From positions 2,232,001-2,296,000 of the forward strand of contig NZ_JQCR01000003.1 of assembly GCF_000757885.1 (NCBI RefSeq): 64,000 nt of DNA, written 5' to 3'. Positions 43,962-51,903 of this stretch are shown piece by piece. Position 1 is the stretch's first letter; every line of letters starts with the position of its first letter. Source of the stretch: Paenibacillus wynnii. GTDB lineage: Bacteria > Bacillota > Bacilli > Paenibacillales > Paenibacillaceae. Below the pieces are notes generated by a model. The model saw only the letters and a program-made list of their open reading frames with translations. It was not told the DNA's origin and did not search any database. Position numbers and translations under genes: made by a program.

Positions 43962-45398
43962 TTATTTATTCTTACTCCGCACCTCAAAGATAGCGAATTT
44001 CAGATAATGTCCTTCGTTGACGCCCAGGATTTGTGGGTGATCTTTACCGGCGGCCCGCCATTCTACTAATCTGAGGATTTTTCCGGCATCTCTTGCGGCC
44101 TCAGCTATGGTCTCCAGGAACAAGTCCGGCTGCATGTGATACGAGCAGCTTGCGGTTACGAGGTAACCGCCCTCGTTCACCAGCTTCATCCCCTGTAGGT
44201 TAATGTCCTTATAGCCGCGACATGCTCCTGCAACTGCACTCTTGGTTTTGGCAAAAGCAGGAGGATCTAGAATGACCACATCCCAAGTGCGTCCACCGCC
44301 GGCTGTCATCGGTTTTGAGGTATCGGTTTTGGGCGCTGCCTTAGCTTTGGGTTTTGGATTCTCCACCACTGTAGAAGAGTCTGCTTCAACTGCCGCTGAA
44401 ACGGTTGCACGCTCAGAACGTTCTTCCAGCCCTTTGACCTGATTGCGCAAATATTGAAAAGCATCATCTACAACGAACTCCACCCGTTCAGTAAAACCGT
44501 TCAATTCCACATTCACCTTGGCACTTTCAATGGCGTGCGCAGAAACATCCAGACAGGTTACTTTTTTGGCTCCATATTTACAGGCATGCAGGGTAAAGCT
44601 GCCCGTATGAGCGAAGCATTCCAGCACTGTAGCACCGTCCCAATAGGGGAAGGTAACGGTTTTGCCGCTTTTGTTAACCGGTAGCATCTGCAGTGAACCG
44701 TCATCACCCTCAACTTCTTTGAGAGCAATCCCGCTACGTTCACCCCAACCCTGCATAAGCGGAGCGATTGAAGCTCTATTCTCACGCTGATCAAAGAAAT
44801 AGCCGGTTTTCTGGCCCTGTTCAATATCCACCATCAGCTTCAGCTCATTCTCAGTCACGGTAACATGACGCGGGCATTCTCCGTAAAGCACACCGGTTGT
44901 TTGAGCCAGTCCTTCCAGTTCCCGCACACTGACATCACTGCGTTCGTAAATCCCACGCGGAGCCATAACCTCTACGAGCGCTTCCACGATCTCAGTGCGA
45001 CATTTGTCCATTCCGAGTGTCAGCAGCTGCACTACAAGGATATCCCCGAACCGGTCAACAATAAGACCCGGCAGAAAATCTGCCTCCCCATACACCAAAC
45101 GGTAAGCATCTGCTCCAGGAACAAAACGACTTCTGTGCTGCAAACAACTAGTAAAACGATCTACGAAAAACGCCTTGTTCATTTCTGCAAGAGGCGTCTG
45201 CGATACAATTCTAATACGGATCTGTGAAGCTGGATTATAGTAACCAACCGCTAAGAACCGCCCCTGATGGTTAAGTACATCTACTAATCCACCGTCTTCC
45301 GGCTCACCTTCTACAGAGGCAACTTCACCTGCAAACACCCATGGATGGGCCATCTCTAACCTCTTTTTACGATTACGCTCTAAACGAACTGATGCCAA
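43962..45398 (-). CDS. Class I rRNA methyltransferase (RlmI-like, 23S m5C family) with a low-complexity insert
   Basis: A 478-residue SAM-dependent methyltransferase with an N-terminal PUA domain (HPWVFAGEVASVEGEPEDGG, GRFLAVGYYNP), the EEHD-like middle (DFLPGLIVDRFGDILVVQLL, GQKTGYFFDQRENR) and a Rossmann core (VLECFAHTGSFTLHACKYGA, LDPPAFAKTKSAV with the catalytic-loop Asp at 378, TASCSYHM with the catalytic Cys). The nearest known relative is RlmI, which methylates C1962 of 23S rRNA. About residues 322-370 form an Ala/Lys/Glu-rich, probably disordered insert before DPPAF. A TTG at 45398, nine bases after GGGAG, is the likely start; TTG 45407 is the longer option. Confidence 0.88.
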   Translation of the reverse strand: MASVRLERNRKKRLEMAHPWVFAGEVASVEGEPEDGGLVDVLNHQGRFLAVGYYNPASQIRIRIVSQTPLAEMNKAFFVDRFTSCLQHRSRFVPGADAYRLVYGEADFLPGLIVDRFGDILVVQLLTLGMDKCRTEIVEALVEVMAPRGIYERSDVSVRELEGLAQTTGVLYGECPRHVTVTENELKLMVDIEQGQKTGYFFDQRENRASIAPLMQGWGERSGIALKEVEGDDGSLQMLPVNKSGKTVTFPYWDGATVLECFAHTGSFTLHACKYGAKKVTCLDVSAHAIESAKVNVELNGFTERVEFVVDDAFQYLRNQVKGLEERSERATVSAAVEADSSTVVENPKPKAKAAPKTDTSKPMTAGGGRTWDVVILDPPAFAKTKSAVAGACRGYKDINLQGMKLVNEGGYLVTASCSYHMQPDLFLETIAEAARDAGKILRLVEWRAAGKDHPQILGVNEGHYLKFAIFEVRSKNK

Positions 45399-45497
45399 TC
45401 TATTCAACTCCCTGTTCTTAAAAAAATGGTTTTATTCATGTCCTTAACACAGCTTTCATATATTGGTGTACAACCCCGTCCAAAGGAGCCTGCCCTT

Positions 45498-46484
45498 ATG
45501 ATCCGTGATTTGCTGTTTCCTGTTATTTATGGTCTTGTTATTTTTTTGGCCGGTATGAAGCTGATGGAGTCTGCAATGTCTAAACTGGCGGGTCCCTTGC
45601 TGACCAAAGGTATGAACACAGCTACATCCACACCGCTCAAAGGCCTAATCTCCAGCAGCCTGCTATCAGCTCTCTTACAGAGCAGTACCGCCGTAACGGT
45701 TCTGACCATCGGAATGGTCAATGCCGGCCTGCTTACCTATGCCCGAACACTGGGCATTATTCTTGGCAGTAACATTGGAACCTGTCTGACCACGGAACTG
45801 ATAGGACTTCAAATCAGTGACTATGCCGGACTCCTGCTGGCTTCTTCGCTAATCATGTGGGGTATCGCTGTTATTGCTGATGAGATTTCGCATTCTCCCA
45901 AGAGCCCAGCTTACTTCGCGAGATTAGCCCAGCCGTTTCAGTTCATAAGTCTAGCGGTGGCCGGTTTCGCTTTGGTGCTGTGGGGAATCGCGGTGATGCA
46001 GTCGATTGGCCCCGTTCTTCAGAAAAGCGGACTGTTCAGCTGGTTTCTGAACCACGCAGCTACAAGCATATTATGGGGGCTTGCCGCAGGAGCTTGTCTA
46101 ACAGCCTTGCTGCATAGCAGCGCAGCGGTTATCGCAATGGCAATGAGCGTGGCTGCTTCAGGGGTCTTGCCTCCTGAGCTCGGTATCGCCATTGTGCTCG
46201 GCGCTAACATCGGTACCTGTGTCACAGCGGTCATTGCCTCCATTGGCGGCTCGACCTCCGGGGTTTTCGTTGCCTGGTCACATGTCGCACTGAATGTTGG
46301 CGGCTCCCTGCTGTTCCTGCCCTTTATCCAACCCCTGGAGCAAGTAGCCTCCTGGATCGGCGGAGGTCCAGCCTCAGAAATTGCTCATGCACAGACCATT
46401 TTCAATGTAGTCTGCTCTGTCCTAGCTTTGCCGCTTTGCTACCTGCCTATCTGGTCCAAATTGGAGAAGAAACTGCAACAGTAA
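45498..46484 (+). CDS. Na/Pi-cotransporter family membrane protein
   Basis: A 328-residue polytopic protein with the inverted PF02690-type repeats: SALLQSSTAVTVLTIGMVNA with LGSNIGTCLTTEL, and TALLHSSAAVIAMAMSVAAS with LGANIGTCVTAVI. The QSST motif pair is the phosphate/sodium site of the NptA-type transporters. It lacks the C-terminal PhoU-like domain found in longer members, so a regulatory or non-transport role is possible. The start ATG at 45498 follows GGAG; an earlier in-frame ATG at 45426 lacks a ribosome site. It is divergent from the rRNA methyltransferase gene. Confidence 0.88.
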   Translation: MIRDLLFPVIYGLVIFLAGMKLMESAMSKLAGPLLTKGMNTATSTPLKGLISSSLLSALLQSSTAVTVLTIGMVNAGLLTYARTLGIILGSNIGTCLTTELIGLQISDYAGLLLASSLIMWGIAVIADEISHSPKSPAYFARLAQPFQFISLAVAGFALVLWGIAVMQSIGPVLQKSGLFSWFLNHAATSILWGLAAGACLTALLHSSAAVIAMAMSVAASGVLPPELGIAIVLGANIGTCVTAVIASIGGSTSGVFVAWSHVALNVGGSLLFLPFIQPLEQVASWIGGGPASEIAHAQTIFNVVCSVLALPLCYLPIWSKLEKKLQQ

Positions 46485-46656
46485 CTGTTCAATGGGTGCT
46501 TCGTACTCCGACACTTTGGCTATCGCTGTATTATTATACTTCAATTAGTTCTACAGTTCTAATGCAAAGATGAAATTAAGCGAATCTGATTTCGTTGGAT
46601 AGAAAATAATCAAGAAGGAAAACTATCTCCAATAATCATCCTGGAGGTGAGCCCTT

Positions 46657-46884
46657 TTGTTCAATCAGCAAACATTAGCACCGCATGAATTGATGGATAT
46701 TCATGAGATCATGAATTTTAAAACAGCCTGTCTAGCTAAATCTAAAATGATGCAGGGCCTGGTCTTCGATCAGGATCTCAAAGCTCTAATGCAAAAGGAT
46801 GTCAACCAGTCCATTATAGCCATTGCTAACCTGCAGGCTCTGTACAATAAAGCTCCCGTACAACCTGTGAAGGTGACCCCATGA
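46657..46884 (+). CDS. Small CotF-operon spore coat protein (YraG/YraE-like)
   Basis: A 75-residue protein (LMDIHEIMNFKTACLAKSKM, then LKALMQKDVNQSIIAIANLQ), with the same pattern as the gene at 48431. Together with the next gene it corresponds to the yraG-yraF pair beside adhB in B. subtilis, thought to be coat or spore-associated. The start is TTG at 46657 with GGAGGTGA upstream. It overlaps the next gene by four bases. Role unproved; a helical pair that assembles with the CotF-like partner is an inference. Confidence 0.82.
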   Translation: MFNQQTLAPHELMDIHEIMNFKTACLAKSKMMQGLVFDQDLKALMQKDVNQSIIAIANLQALYNKAPVQPVKVTP

Positions 46885-47267
46885 ACAACGATTATTTAGA
46901 TCCTATTCATGCTCTTAACATGCCGGAGATAGCAGATACAAGTTTTGCTACAGATTTTTTGCTTAGAGCCAAAACCGGGGTAAGAAACTGCGCGATTGCC
47001 TTAACCGAAACAGTCTCGCCCGATGCCAGAGCCGTTCTACGGACACAGCTTCATGAAGCTATCGCTTTACATGATGAAATTAGCAAGCTTATGATCGCCA
47101 AGTCCTGGTTCCACCCCTACGATCTGAATGAGCAGTTCCAGATCGATCTAACCACCGCCAATACGACGGTTCAGATTGCCGAAATGAACCTTTTCCCTAA
47201 AGACACCTCCCGTAAAGGAATGTTCGACCGTAAACCGGATAAGCACAGGGAGGGTCATACCCTATGA
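46881..47267 (+). CDS. CotF-family spore coat protein (YraF-like)
   Basis: A 128-residue helical protein. DTSFATDFLLRAKTGVRNCA, LHEAIALHDEISKLMIAKSW and FHPYDLNEQFQIDL are CotF-family features; the fold resembles a short four-helix bundle. A basic tail of about 20 residues follows. It overlaps the preceding small gene (ATGA) and the adhB gene (ATGA), so the genes are tightly coupled. Paralogous to the gene at 48643. Confidence 0.88.
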   Translation: MNNDYLDPIHALNMPEIADTSFATDFLLRAKTGVRNCAIALTETVSPDARAVLRTQLHEAIALHDEISKLMIAKSWFHPYDLNEQFQIDLTTANTTVQIAEMNLFPKDTSRKGMFDRKPDKHREGHTL

Positions 47268-48400
47268 AAGCTGTAACCTACCAAGGCATTAAAAATATTG
47301 TCGTTAAGGATGTCCCTGCCCCTACCCTCAAAAAGGGGGATGATATCATTGTCAGACTGACAACTACAGCGATATGCGGATCGGATCTTCATTTAATTCA
47401 CGGTATGGTTCCCAACCTTGAGGAAGACTACATTATCGGACATGAGCCTATGGGTGTTGTGGAGGAAGTAGGCCCCGGTGTCACTAAGGTAAAGAAGGGC
47501 GACCGTGTTATCATTCCGTTCAATGTCAGCTGCGGGGAATGTTTCTTTTGTAAAAGCGACCTCGAGAGCCAGTGTGATAAATCGAATGAGAACGGGGACG
47601 TCGGAGGCTTTTTCGGCTACTCCGATTTAGCTGGAGGTTATCCGGGTGGACAAGCGGAGTATATGCGCGTACCTTATGCCAATTTTGTCCCTTTTAAAAT
47701 CCCCGAGAATTCTGAAGTAGAAGATGAAAAACTGTGTCTGATCTCCGACGTCATGCCAACGGCTTTCTGGAGTGTAGATAACGCAGGAGTCAAGCAAGGG
47801 GATACGGTAATCGTTCTTGGCTGTGGTCCAGTTGGGCTGCTTGTTCAAAAGTTTTGCTGGCTTAAAGGGGCCAAGCGGGTAATAGCCGTTGATTATGTCT
47901 CCTATCGATTAGCTCATGCCAAAAAACACAACCATGTCGAAACCGTTAACTTCGAGCATCATGAAGATGTTGGCGAGTATCTAAAAGAGATTACGAAAGG
48001 CGGCGCTGATGTCGTAATCGATTGTGTAGGAATGGATGGCAAGATGAGTCCGCTTGAATTCGTAGCTACAGGCCTTAAGCTGCATGGAGGAGCTATGGGT
48101 GCGCTCGTTATCGCCGCACAGGCCGTCCGTAAATGCGGAACTATACAGGTAACTGGAGTCTACGGGGGAAGATATAATGCTTTTCCGTTTGGTGATATTT
48201 TCATGCGAAATATAAACCTACGAACCGGACAAGCACCGGTCATTCACTATATGCCGCACATGTACGAGCTGATAGCCGAAGGTAAGGTCGATCCCGGAGA
48301 TATTATCACTCATGTTATTCCGCTGGATCAGGCGAAACACGGTTATGAAGTTTTTGACGACAAGCTTGAGGACTGCATTAAGGTGCTTCTGAAGCCTTAA
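47264..48400 (+). CDS. adhB: Zinc-dependent alcohol dehydrogenase (AdhB-like)
   Basis: A 378-residue medium-chain dehydrogenase. Catalytic zinc ligands are in AICGSDLHLIHG and GHEPMGVVEEVG; the structural zinc cysteines are in CGECFFCKSDLESQC; the NAD site is VIVLGCGPVGLLVQKF with IAVDYVSYRLA after it. This subfamily is close to glutathione-dependent formaldehyde dehydrogenases and to B. subtilis AdhB, whose gene also sits among CotF-like genes. The substrate is unknown. Start ATG overlaps the preceding gene by four bases. Confidence 0.93.
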   Translation: MKAVTYQGIKNIVVKDVPAPTLKKGDDIIVRLTTTAICGSDLHLIHGMVPNLEEDYIIGHEPMGVVEEVGPGVTKVKKGDRVIIPFNVSCGECFFCKSDLESQCDKSNENGDVGGFFGYSDLAGGYPGGQAEYMRVPYANFVPFKIPENSEVEDEKLCLISDVMPTAFWSVDNAGVKQGDTVIVLGCGPVGLLVQKFCWLKGAKRVIAVDYVSYRLAHAKKHNHVETVNFEHHEDVGEYLKEITKGGADVVIDCVGMDGKMSPLEFVATGLKLHGGAMGALVIAAQAVRKCGTIQVTGVYGGRYNAFPFGDIFMRNINLRTGQAPVIHYMPHMYELIAEGKVDPGDIITHVIPLDQAKHGYEVFDDKLEDCIKVLLKP

Positions 48401-48430
48401 GGCCCATTTGCATACGGGAGGACACTATAC

Positions 48431-48646
48431 ATGGACAACACTTACGCTTTGCACGAAACACTGGAACTGCATGAGATGGCCGCCTTCAAAACGGTGTGCA
48501 TGACCAAAGCCAAAACGATGCAGATTCTGGTCTCAGATGAAGCTTTGAAGCAAATCCTACAGCAGGATATTCAAGTATCCACTCGCCAACTTCAGGAATA
48601 CAGAGAGCTGCTGTCCAAGGCGGCATTACCGGTGGTGAATGTATGA
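48431..48646 (+). CDS. Small CotF-operon spore coat protein (YraE-like)
   Basis: A 71-residue protein with LHEMAAFKTVCMTKAKTMQI and LKQILQQDIQVSTRQLQEYR, clearly paralogous to the gene at 46657. It begins 30 bases after adhB with GGGAGGA upstream and overlaps the following CotF-like gene by four bases (ATGA). Confidence 0.82.
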   Translation: MDNTYALHETLELHEMAAFKTVCMTKAKTMQILVSDEALKQILQQDIQVSTRQLQEYRELLSKAALPVVNV

Positions 48647-48939
48647 ACCCAATCCTTGAGTATTTGACAGGCTTCAATACGATGACGGACCAAGTGATTG
48701 CGATGGACTTTTTGATCAGTGCCAAAAGTGGTGTTCGGAACTACGCCATGGCTGTCACCGAGGCGGCTACACCTGAAATCAAAGCAACACTTATGAAACA
48801 TCTGGAGGAAGCGATCTTTACGCATGAGCAGATTTCAACTTATATGATTGAAAAGGGATTCTATCACCCCTTTAACCTTGATGAACAAATTCAGCTTGAT
48901 CTTAAAAATATTGAGACTGCGCTTAGCATTAAGTTTTGA
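48643..48939 (+). CDS. CotF-family spore coat protein (YraD-like)
   Basis: A 98-residue CotF-like protein: DQVIAMDFLISAKSGVRNYA, LEEAIFTHEQISTYMIEKGF and YHPFNLDEQIQLDL align well with the gene at 46881, without that gene's basic tail. It closes the operon and is followed by a strong terminator. So each side of adhB carries one small gene plus one CotF-like gene, as in B. subtilis. Confidence 0.88.
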   Translation: MNPILEYLTGFNTMTDQVIAMDFLISAKSGVRNYAMAVTEAATPEIKATLMKHLEEAIFTHEQISTYMIEKGFYHPFNLDEQIQLDLKNIETALSIKF

Positions 48940-48954
48940 AAAAATCAAAACGGC

Positions 48955-48999
48955 AAAAAAAAGATCTGCTAACCCCCAAGGGTCCAGCAGATCTTTTTT
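48955..48999. terminator. Bidirectional terminator between the CotF operon and the Ig-like protein gene
   Basis: AAAAAAGATCTGCT (48957 onward) and AGCAGATCTTTTTT (48986-48999) pair perfectly around a 15-base loop. It has U-tracts in both directions and serves two convergent genes. Confidence 0.93.
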
Positions 49000-49013
49000 G
49001 ATCTTTACGTAAT

Positions 49014-51248
49014 CTACTTCACCGTAACAGAAACGGTTACGGTTTTAGAGCCGAGTTTTCCTTTGATGGAAGCTGTTCCTGGGGCTACGGCTGTAATAAC
49101 ACCTGTGGATGATACCTTGGCAACAGAAGGCTTAGAGCTTGTCCATTCTGTAACCCCTGTTACTACGGAAACAGCACCGGTATCATACTGTGCAGTTACT
49201 ACTATAGCTGAAGCTGTTCCAGGTGCTAATTTAAGCCTGCTTTCACTCACTGTAAGCTTAAGCAGCTTAGGTACCACCGTTATTTTGACACTCACGGCAA
49301 TGCCTTGGTAGGACCCTGATAATGTGGAAGCCCCTTCAGCCAATGCCTTAACTGTCGCTCCTTTTACGGAAACCGCAGATGTGTTAGAAGATACCCAATT
49401 TATAGCACTCGAGAAATTCGCAGTTTTACCATTCGAGAAATAACCGGTCACTTTGATGGCTTTAGAGCCTTTGATATTCATCTCCAAAGTAGTGGGTTCC
49501 ACAACCAACTTAACAACCTTTTGTTCAATGATCACAGGAATGCTAAGGGTCTTGTTTCCATAAGTACCTTTTAGAGTAGCGCTCCCTTTTAACAATCCCT
49601 TGATCACTTTACCCTTGGATGTTTGCTTGATAACAGCGTTAGAGCCGCTTAGCACCCATTGAATGCTATCGGTAACATCCCTTTCCTCACCGCTCTCCAT
49701 AACGGCGGTTACCTGTGGAAGGGATTCCTCTTCGCCAATAACAATCCCGAATGAATCCTCTGGACCAATCAGCACAAGAACCTTGTCTTTCACAGTTACC
49801 TTCAATTCAATACGTTGATCCCGGATGGAGGATCTTCCCGAAGCAACCTTATTGCTTTTTATGGTTCCGGTAATCGTAACAGAACCCGTAGAGGAATCAA
49901 CGACAATCTTACCATCCTCCACTTTCGCAATTTCATCATTCGATGAAGTCCAATCCATTTCACTGCTGATGTCTATCTTGCTTCCATCCAGCTTCGTACC
50001 GCTTACCTTAGGCAGACTTACGGATTCATTTGTATACAGTTCCAGTTCTTTTTTATCAACTACTAAATCCTTTAGTGTAGGATATACTGTAACCTTGAGA
50101 TCTCTGCTCAAGCCCAAATAATCGATTTTAATGGTTGAAGTACTCACAGATTTTGCAGTAATTCCCTCATAATCACCGTAAGTTGCTAATGTCGCCACCA
50201 TCTGGTTACTTGAATTCCACACTGCCGATGAAGAAACGTTCTTCGTTGAATTCACAGCATCCCTAACTTCTGCAGTAACCTTGATCATTTCATTTATAAA
50301 CAAAGATTGATCTTCAGAAGGCGTAACTAGCAAGGCTTCATAGGGCGCACGAACATATACATCCACAGAGGAGCTCACGCCCAGATACTTCACAGTAATC
50401 ACTGTTTTACCTGTGGCCAAAACCTTGATTTCACCTGCTGATACTGTTGCCACTGACGCATTAGAGGATGTCCAAGCTGCCTCTGTTGTAGCATTAACCT
50501 CAGAATGATTCAAAGCATCTATGGTCGTTGCTGTAACCTTTAATGGGAGGTCACCGACCAGCATTTCAAGCTCATTAACCAGAGTAGCTCCCTTTTTGAT
50601 TACAATAGAGGAATAAGGTAATTTCACCGCCGCTTTGAAGGAGTCTGTTACTCCTTTATATTTAGCTGTAATCGTTGCGGTTCCAGCTCCTACAAGAGTC
50701 AACTTCCCTTTGGAAACCGTTAATACACTTCCATCCGAGCTACTCCACTCGGCAGATTCAGCAACATCCTTCACGATTGTCGTTGATTGTCCACCCGTCG
50801 CATTTGCGATAACTGTGAGATTGCTCTCTACATCACCCAATGTATATTTACCATCGGAGGAGTAGACCAGATCTAACTTAGTATAAGGATGAGTCACAGA
50901 TACTTCTATGGTCGTAACTGCACTATTATATGTAGCTGTAATGACCGCCGTACCGCCATCCATAGGCGTAAGTAGTCCACCTATTACTTTGACCACGCTG
51001 TTGTTTGAGGATGTCCAGACGGCCGATCCTGTTACATCTTTTTTGGTAGATGTTCCTTCAAGAGTTGCCAGAACCTTCAACTGCTTCGGCGTCTGACCGA
51101 CTACTAAATCTACTTTGGTTGTACTGTCGAAATCAATGGAAAGGGTATCGCCTGTCGCCGCCAAAACGCTGGACGGAAAAATAGCAGTAGCTAATAGTAC
51201 AATAATGAGGAGCAATTTCGTCATTGTTCTGTTCATATTCTGTGTCAT
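49014..51248 (-). CDS. Secreted protein with multiple bacterial Ig-like (BIG2) repeats
   Basis: About 744 residues. A signal peptide (MTKLLLIIVLLATAIFPSSV, cut near LAA) is followed by some eight BIG2 domains of 80-90 residues; nearly every one contains the W-x-S-S-N/D/K core (VWTSSNNSVV, EWSSSDGSVL, AWTSSNASVA, VWNSSNQMVA, DWTSSNDEIA, NWVSSNTSAV, EWTSSKPSVA) and a G-x-A/S-x-I-x-G/A strand. No catalytic domain, sortase motif or S-layer domain is seen, so it is either free or held by partners. A surface adhesive or stalk role is typical of such proteins but unproved. The ATG at 51248 has GGAG seven bases upstream; ATG 51251 is equally possible. Confidence 0.92.
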   Translation of the reverse strand: MTQNMNRTMTKLLLIIVLLATAIFPSSVLAATGDTLSIDFDSTTKVDLVVGQTPKQLKVLATLEGTSTKKDVTGSAVWTSSNNSVVKVIGGLLTPMDGGTAVITATYNSAVTTIEVSVTHPYTKLDLVYSSDGKYTLGDVESNLTVIANATGGQSTTIVKDVAESAEWSSSDGSVLTVSKGKLTLVGAGTATITAKYKGVTDSFKAAVKLPYSSIVIKKGATLVNELEMLVGDLPLKVTATTIDALNHSEVNATTEAAWTSSNASVATVSAGEIKVLATGKTVITVKYLGVSSSVDVYVRAPYEALLVTPSEDQSLFINEMIKVTAEVRDAVNSTKNVSSSAVWNSSNQMVATLATYGDYEGITAKSVSTSTIKIDYLGLSRDLKVTVYPTLKDLVVDKKELELYTNESVSLPKVSGTKLDGSKIDISSEMDWTSSNDEIAKVEDGKIVVDSSTGSVTITGTIKSNKVASGRSSIRDQRIELKVTVKDKVLVLIGPEDSFGIVIGEEESLPQVTAVMESGEERDVTDSIQWVLSGSNAVIKQTSKGKVIKGLLKGSATLKGTYGNKTLSIPVIIEQKVVKLVVEPTTLEMNIKGSKAIKVTGYFSNGKTANFSSAINWVSSNTSAVSVKGATVKALAEGASTLSGSYQGIAVSVKITVVPKLLKLTVSESRLKLAPGTASAIVVTAQYDTGAVSVVTGVTEWTSSKPSVAKVSSTGVITAVAPGTASIKGKLGSKTVTVSVTVK

Positions 51249-51370
51249 CATTTCTCTCCTTAGGCTTAATAGGATCCGGTGGTGATTTCCACACTCTTCC
51301 ACTTATATCGACATTTACGGTCCAAGTGTGTACCCTATTCTGGGTTCATTTGGAGTTCAGGACTTTCTAC

Positions 51371-51805
51371 CTATGATATTTCAAGATCTAACCATGCAAA
51401 TGCCTTCCGTAAAATATTCAAATTGTTAGCGTAGGCTCTCCCGTTCCCTCTATTCCAAGCCGCTGCCGGTTTATGCCATTCTACTGCGCTGATCTCTTCT
51501 TCCTGTGCTTTTGTGACACCGCCTTTGGCTTCCACTAAAAAGTAATGAACTTCTTTATCCACCTTGCCGTGAACCGGATGATTATACGTATATTTAATGA
51601 CATCGAGTGGAGCTTTAATCTCGCCAATCGTGCCTGTCTCCTCCTGAATTTCGCGCAGTGCCGTTTCCTCTACCGTCTCCCCAAACTCCATCTTACCCTT
51701 AGGAAGTGATATTTTACCGTAGCGGTCCACAATAAGCTGAATTTCCAACCCCTGGCTGCCCGAACGATACACTACGCCTCCCGCTGAAATCTCTTTATAT
51801 CCCAT
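51371..51805 (-). CDS. NUDIX hydrolase
   Basis: A 144-residue pyrophosphohydrolase. The Nudix box GKMEFGETVEETALREIQEE plus TG is complete with all metal-binding Glu residues. AGGVVYR at the start and AVEWHKP near the end fit the fold. The substrate (dinucleoside polyphosphate, oxidised nucleotide or other) cannot be told. ATG with AAAGGAG. A hairpin at 51846-51878 separates it from mtaB. Confidence 0.93.
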   Translation of the reverse strand: MGYKEISAGGVVYRSGSQGLEIQLIVDRYGKISLPKGKMEFGETVEETALREIQEETGTIGEIKAPLDVIKYTYNHPVHGKVDKEVHYFLVEAKGGVTKAQEEEISAVEWHKPAAAWNRGNGRAYANNLNILRKAFAWLDLEIS

Positions 51806-51845
51806 ACGATACTCCTTTCAAAAAATGCCCCAAGAAGAAGCAACA

Positions 51846-51878
51846 AGGACTTCATTCCCCTGTAGGAGAATAAAATCC
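51846..51878 (-). terminator. Probable terminator after mtaB
   Basis: On the minus strand AGGATTTTATTCTCC pairs, with one mismatch and G-U, with GGGAATGAAGTCCT around a five-base loop, followed by TTGTTGCTTCTTCTT, a broken U-tract. Confidence 0.5.
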
Positions 51879-51903
51879 TCGTCGCCATTCTCTGATGAAT
51901 ATC

